Part shown: positions 7,039 to 10,801 of the stretch, piece by piece
Numbering within the stretch: the first letter of the stretch is position 1
Layout of the letters: the number at the start of each line of letters is the position of its first letter
Assembly (NCBI GenBank): GCA_002715465.1
Contig: PAYY01000012.1
Coordinates: forward strand, 10,383 to 21,183
Length of the DNA stretch: 10,801 bases
From: Fidelibacterota bacterium
Lineage (GTDB): Bacteria; Marinisomatota; Marinisomatia; Marinisomatales; S15-B10
Direction of reading: 5' to 3'
Notes under the pieces: generated by a model
What the model was told of the DNA's origin: nothing
Seen by the model: the letters and a program-made list of their open reading frames with translations, nothing else
Databases searched by the model: none
Position numbers and translations under genes: made by a program

Positions 7039-7082
7039 ATTCAAGAGATAGTTTATATATTTATATTTGCGAAGGAAATTAT

Positions 7083-7892
7083 CTATTTGACTTCTTTAAT
7101 TTTATTTGCTGATTTAACAATAGCATTAATCATTGCTGATGTGAAACCACTATGATCCATTTCATTTAAACCAGCTATGGTTATTCCTCGAGGTGTTGTT
7201 ACTTTATCGATTTGGGTCTCCGGATGATCACTAGATTCTAAAACTAAAGAAGCTGCTCCTTTTGCTGTTTGAGCAGCTAAAAGCAAAGCTTCTTCAGCAT
7301 GAAATCCAATTTCAGTTCCTCCATGAGCAGCCGCTCTGATTGATCTAAGAAAAAACGCCAAACCAGAACCACATAATGCTGTAGCTGGACCAATTAAATC
7401 TTCATTAACAGTATAAGTATACCCAACTGATTCAAAAATATCTTTAATTATTAACAATGAATCTTCGTGATTATCATTAGAAGCCATACAGGTCATGGAT
7501 TGACATTTTTCAATAGCTACATTCGGCATAATCCTGACAATAGGTATATTTTTTCCAACTGATTTCTCAATAGAATCAATATTAATTCCAGCAACAGTTG
7601 AAACAATAATATGTTTAGATGAAGAAAAATTATTTTTTTCTGAATTTAATAGACTTTCTAAATCTCTTGGACCTACTGAAAAAATTAAAATCTCAGAATT
7701 TTTTATTGCTATTTTATTATCTGAAGTAACCTGGTAACCATTTTTTTCGAATTCATTTAAAGATGAAATATCCCTTTTTGTTAAAATGATTTCTGAAGAC
7801 TTATATAACTTCGAAGCTACCAGACCTTTGGCAATAGATTGACCTAATCGACCAGCTCCAATAATTGCAATATTTTGATGTTTATTTTTCAA
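7083..7892 (-). CDS. proC: Pyrroline-5-carboxylate reductase
   Basis: A 269-residue protein, the normal length for ProC, which reduces 1-pyrroline-5-carboxylate to L-proline with NAD(P)H in the cytoplasm. Seen: an N-terminal Rossmann motif GAGRLG (12-17), VRIMPN (119-124), the C-terminal-domain signature CGSGLAFF (174-181; family GSGPAY) and VTTPRGITIAGLNEM (231-245; family VTSPGGTTIAGL). Proline to Leu in GSGLA and the TTPRG version seem to fit a ProC subgroup of Bacteroidota and relatives. The start is TTG with AAGGAT 6 bases upstream; it is the last gene of an operon, 28 bases after the dehydrogenase. Some ProC enzymes also reduce piperideine-6-carboxylate, which is relevant here because the two genes before it may belong to the aminoadipate pathway. 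Confidence 0.9.
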   Translation of the reverse strand: MKNKHQNIAIIGAGRLGQSIAKGLVASKLYKSSEIILTKRDISSLNEFEKNGYQVTSDNKIAIKNSEILIFSVGPRDLESLLNSEKNNFSSSKHIIVSTVAGINIDSIEKSVGKNIPIVRIMPNVAIEKCQSMTCMASNDNHEDSLLIIKDIFESVGYTYTVNEDLIGPATALCGSGLAFFLRSIRAAAHGGTEIGFHAEEALLLAAQTAKGAASLVLESSDHPETQIDKVTTPRGITIAGLNEMDHSGFTSAMINAIVKSANKIKEVK

Positions 7893-7920
7893 TTTTATAT
7901 CCTTTTTATTAATGATGAAT

Positions 7921-9054
7921 CTAATTCATTTCATCTTTTAAATTATTGCAGATATGTTCTGTTATTTCAATGTTATTATTATTAAGCCCCATATCATAAG
8001 TTCCATATTTATTCATTTTAATTAATTTAGAAATAGCATTTTCAAGATTATTTGCCATTTTTTTTTCTCCAAGCCAATCGAGCATCATTTTTAGCGATAG
8101 AAAAGTCGCAATTGGATTAACTTTATTTTGACCTTTATACTTTGGAACTGAACCATGACATGGCTCAAAAAGAGCATAATCATCACCAATATTTGCTGAA
8201 CCAACGAACCCTAATCCCCCAACAAGTTGTGCGGCAAGATCTGAGAGAATATCACCAAACATATTTTCAGCCACTAGCACATCATATTCTTCAGGATTCT
8301 TTACGATCCACATACACATAGCATCCATATTTGCCTCTGAAAAATTAATTTCTGGATATTCTTTAGCTATTTTTCTTGCTTCTTCGCTCATTAATTGGCC
8401 TGTCTCCCTAAGAACATTAGGTTTATCAACTAAAGTTACAGACTTGTTATTATTCTTTTTTGCATATTCAAATGCTTGATAAACAATAGATCTACATCCC
8501 TTCCTAGTACAGATTCGGGTGGAAATAGCAAGATCATTCAAAGAGTGTTCAGAAAATCTGTTCATATTCACATTATGATTATTTAATGCCGAAAAAACTT
8601 TCCCTGGGACAGGAAAGAATTCTACTCCAGAATAAAGTCCTTCTGTATTCTCTCTAATTATTGTGATATCTATGCCATCTCGATAATTTAACCTATTACC
8701 AGTAAAAGACTTACATGGGCGAATATTTGTATGCAGGTTCATATCCTGTCTAATTGTTAATATTGGAGAAATATATTTTATTCCTTCCTTTTTAATTGAA
8801 GGTTCTAGTTCGTTAATTGCTTGAGATTGGGGTTTAGAGGTTATTGCTACCATAAAAGCACAATCAGTATCTTGGATTATCTGCCTGGTTTTACTAGGAA
8901 GTGGATTGCCTTCGCTCTTCCAAAAATCCCAACCAATATCACCATTAATATAGGTTGCATCTAGTCCTAGTTGATTAAGAACTCTTTTAGCTAAACCAGC
9001 TAATTCAGGTCCTACCCCATCTCCTGGAAGCCATGCAATTTTGTATTTACTCAC
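7921..9054 (-). CDS. Isocitrate/isopropylmalate-family dehydrogenase, probable homoisocitrate dehydrogenase
   Basis: A 377-residue cytoplasmic beta-decarboxylating dehydrogenase that oxidises a 3-substituted malate to a 2-oxoacid. Seen: PGDGVGPE (10-17), the substrate-helix region SPILTIRQDMNLHTNIRP (96-113; Arg102, Arg112), IIRENTEGLYSG (132-143; Arg134, Tyr141), Lys211 in VDKPNVLR, metal-ligand Asp244 in NMDAM and Asp268/Asp272 in MFGDILSD, and the cofactor loop CHGSVPKYKGQNKVNP (299-314). In that loop Lys305-Tyr306 replace the Asp-Ile of NAD-dependent members and match E. coli NADP-IDH (HGTAPKYAGQDKVNP), so NADP is predicted. Substrate could be homoisocitrate, isocitrate or another alkylmalate. 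GTG start is fixed by an in-frame stop just upstream; it begins 5 bases after the hydratase stop without a good SD, so translational coupling is likely. Confidence 0.82.
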   Translation of the reverse strand: MSKYKIAWLPGDGVGPELAGLAKRVLNQLGLDATYINGDIGWDFWKSEGNPLPSKTRQIIQDTDCAFMVAITSKPQSQAINELEPSIKKEGIKYISPILTIRQDMNLHTNIRPCKSFTGNRLNYRDGIDITIIRENTEGLYSGVEFFPVPGKVFSALNNHNVNMNRFSEHSLNDLAISTRICTRKGCRSIVYQAFEYAKKNNNKSVTLVDKPNVLRETGQLMSEEARKIAKEYPEINFSEANMDAMCMWIVKNPEEYDVLVAENMFGDILSDLAAQLVGGLGFVGSANIGDDYALFEPCHGSVPKYKGQNKVNPIATFLSLKMMLDWLGEKKMANNLENAISKLIKMNKYGTYDMGLNNNNIEITEHICNNLKDEMN

Positions 9055-9059
9055 GGTTA

Positions 9060-10801
9060 TTAATTAGCAAGAATAAATTTATTTATACCGCCATGTCGAA
9101 TTAAATCAGTTTCTACTTCGCTCCAATTCCGAAATGAAAATTTCCTATTCGAAAAATTTGAAGAAATTTCTTGATTAGAGAAATCCAACCTTAAATCAAC
9201 TAAAGTCCTTATTGTTGGCTGTCCATCTGTTGAAATATTATTAATTATAAATTCATAAAACTCAGGTGCTTCAACTAGACCAAAACCATTATTTATTGCA
9301 TTCCTTCTAAATGTCTGACTAAATGATCCTGCTACAATTATTTTTATTCCTTTTAAACTTAATGAAACTGCTGCCTGTTCTCGGGAACTTCCACAACCAA
9401 AATTAAACCCACTTACAAGTATATCACCAGGCTCTACTTTTTGCTGGAAATCAGGATCATAGTGCAACATCGCAAGATTAGCTATTTCCTCATCCGTCAA
9501 AGATTCATTATATGTATGTGAGGAAGGGAAAATACCATCTGTAGAAATATTATCATTTGGACAAAGAAGAACGGGACCTTCAATTAATTTCATATCCATT
9601 TTAATGGCTCTCAAATGAGATTCATTCCTATTCTTTGAATGACTAATTATTTTAATTTTTGGCTCTGTATAATTAGAATAATCAATGAATCCTTTAATTG
9701 CTGAAGAAGCAACTAGTTCAGGGGAACTTAAATAGACTTTTGAATTTTTATCCCCCATACGTCCAGGAAAATTTCGGTTTGTTGAAGATATAGCCACATC
9801 CCCTTCCTCTAATATTCCTTTACCTAACCCAATACATGGCCCACAACCTGATGGCAAAATGATAGCCCCAGATCTAATGAAAAGTTCCCAATGACCAGTT
9901 TTTTGTAATTGAGATTCAATTTCAGCTGAAGCTGCAGAAACATAAAGCTCTACATCTGGACTTACTTTTTTATTCTTTAGAATCTCAGCAGCCTTTAATA
10001 AGTCCGTTTTCCTACTATTTACACAAGAAACAATATATGCTTTATTAATTTTTATAGTCTCATTTGAGTTACTCAATAATTCTTCTAGATCATTAGGCAT
10101 CGTTATTGCTTTTGGAATAGTACTTAAATCAACTGAAATAGTTTTTTCATAAATAGCATTTTTATCGGGTTCAAACTTATCTGATTCAATTTTGTGAATT
10201 TGCTCTTTGTTAAATCTCAAATTATTTGGATTGTATTTTTGCTTATTAAGTAACCAATCTAACGTTTTATTATCAACCGGGAATAAACCCGTTAAGGCAC
10301 CCCATTCAGTAGTCATATTAGCAATAGTCAACCTATCATCAATATCAAGACAACTAATTCCATCACCATCAAATTCTAATGCTTTATTTAAAACAGCCTT
10401 CCTTCCAACACATGCAATAAGGTTTAAAATTATATCTTTTCCTGTAATTCCAGTCTTTACCTTATTATTAAAGACAATTCTCAACACAGGCGGTACACTC
10501 CACCAAATTTTTCCAATTGACCATAAAATTGCTACGTCTGATCGTACTACTGGAGTTCCTAAACATCCTATTCCGCCATACATATTTGAATGACTATCAG
10601 CACCCACACAAAAAGTTCCTGGAAACGCAAAACCCTGTTCGATCATAAGTTGGTGCCCAATACCTTTGCCAGCTTCAAAAAAATTCAGTCCTTGATAATT
10701 AGCAAAATTTTTAATTTTTGAATATTTACTGACATTTTCTGGGCTTTTGTCTTGGATATTGTGATCTAGTGCAATTACGGGCTGTCTAGAATCAAAAACT
10801 T
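9060..10801 (-). CDS. Fused-type homoaconitase (Lys4-like), 5' end outside the window
   Basis: About 580 residues are visible. The frame stays open past the first internal ATG (10646) to the window edge, with 51 further residues including ALDHN and GKGIGHQL, typical of the aconitase/LeuC N-terminus; roughly 50 residues are probably missing. Numbered from the internal Met: DSHS (17-20), the 4Fe-4S cysteines Cys208, Cys268 and Cys271 (CVNSRKT; SGCGPC), NRNFPGRMG (290-298) and, in the same chain, the swivel domain with STDGIFPSSHTYNESLT (368-384) and FGCGSSREQAA (416-426), AGSFSQTFRRNAINNG (439-454). One-chain organisation plus TDGI-x-P-x-x-x-T-Y and SSREQAA...AGSF-x-x-T-F-x-R-N resemble fungal Lys4 homoaconitase rather than AcnA or two-subunit LeuCD. 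It hydrates/dehydrates homocitrate to homoisocitrate if the call is right; another alkylmalate isomerase is the alternative. First visible gene of the operon. Confidence 0.85.
   Translation of the reverse strand, partial: VFDSRQPVIALDHNIQDKSPENVSKYSKIKNFANYQGLNFFEAGKGIGHQLMIEQGFAFPGTFCVGADSHSNMYGGIGCLGTPVVRSDVAILWSIGKIWWSVPPVLRIVFNNKVKTGITGKDIILNLIACVGRKAVLNKALEFDGDGISCLDIDDRLTIANMTTEWGALTGLFPVDNKTLDWLLNKQKYNPNNLRFNKEQIHKIESDKFEPDKNAIYEKTISVDLSTIPKAITMPNDLEELLSNSNETIKINKAYIVSCVNSRKTDLLKAAEILKNKKVSPDVELYVSAASAEIESQLQKTGHWELFIRSGAIILPSGCGPCIGLGKGILEEGDVAISSTNRNFPGRMGDKNSKVYLSSPELVASSAIKGFIDYSNYTEPKIKIISHSKNRNESHLRAIKMDMKLIEGPVLLCPNDNISTDGIFPSSHTYNESLTDEEIANLAMLHYDPDFQQKVEPGDILVSGFNFGCGSSREQAAVSLSLKGIKIIVAGSFSQTFRRNAINNGFGLVEAPEFYEFIINNISTDGQPTIRTLVDLRLDFSNQEISSNFSNRKFSFRNWSEVETDLIRHGGINKFILAN

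Noticed and set aside
10207..10593. Plus-strand ORF of 128 codons inside the homoaconitase gene
   Set aside because: The minus-strand frame here carries clear aconitase motifs; the plus-strand product has no family features and is a shadow.
10644..10646. ATG as the real start of the homoaconitase
   Set aside because: The 51 codons upstream stay open and encode conserved aconitase-family N-terminal motifs (ALDHN, GKGIGHQ), so the gene continues past the window edge.

Overview
The window is a clearly AT-rich piece of a Gram-negative, probably marine, bacterial chromosome. Several features point to Bacteroidota or a related FCB phylum (Marinimicrobia-like lineages are possible). They are the C-terminus of a TonB-dependent receptor, several secreted proteins whose signal peptides end in A-Q, a small membrane protein ending in GTPFAG, an HMA/MauE-type membrane protein with a CACLG motif, and a ProC of the CGSG/VTTPRG type. 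Most starts have weak Shine-Dalgarno sequences, but the gene starting at 5849 has a perfect AAGGAGG, so a typical SD-poor Bacteroidota is not certain. No rRNA, tRNA, CRISPR array, insertion sequence or phage gene was seen.

Left part (1-2854): the 3' end of an outer-membrane receptor gene, a strong hairpin, a three-helix small membrane protein, a convergent two-CBS-domain protein, a secreted dienelactone-hydrolase-like alpha/beta hydrolase, and a small gamma-glutamylcyclotransferase-fold protein. These look like single-gene units with no obvious shared pathway.

Middle (2855-7038): a minus-strand membrane protein with an N-terminal heavy-metal-associated domain fused to a MauE/DoxX-like membrane part; then a minus-strand pair made of a secreted protein that appears to be a tandem alpha-beta-barrel duplication (5112-5849) followed 19 bp later by a PHP-fold metallohydrolase lipoprotein (3638-5092). 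Divergent from these is a DUF481-type outer-membrane beta-barrel gene. It has an 18-codon upstream ORF overlapping its start by ATGA, and a possible small glycine-rich peptide ORF overlapping its stop.

Right part (7083-10801): a tight minus-strand operon, in transcription order: fused-type homoaconitase (5' end outside the window), an isocitrate/isopropylmalate-family beta-decarboxylating dehydrogenase, and pyrroline-5-carboxylate reductase. The first two enzymes are the successive hydratase and oxidative decarboxylase steps of a 2-oxoacid chain elongation. The fungal Lys4-like hydratase makes the alpha-aminoadipate route the best guess. The dehydrogenase has an NADP-type cofactor loop and a substrate-helix sequence that mixes IDH and IPMDH features, so its substrate is open. 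This operon is the most interesting part of the window; the partner synthase should lie beyond position 10801 or elsewhere in the genome.
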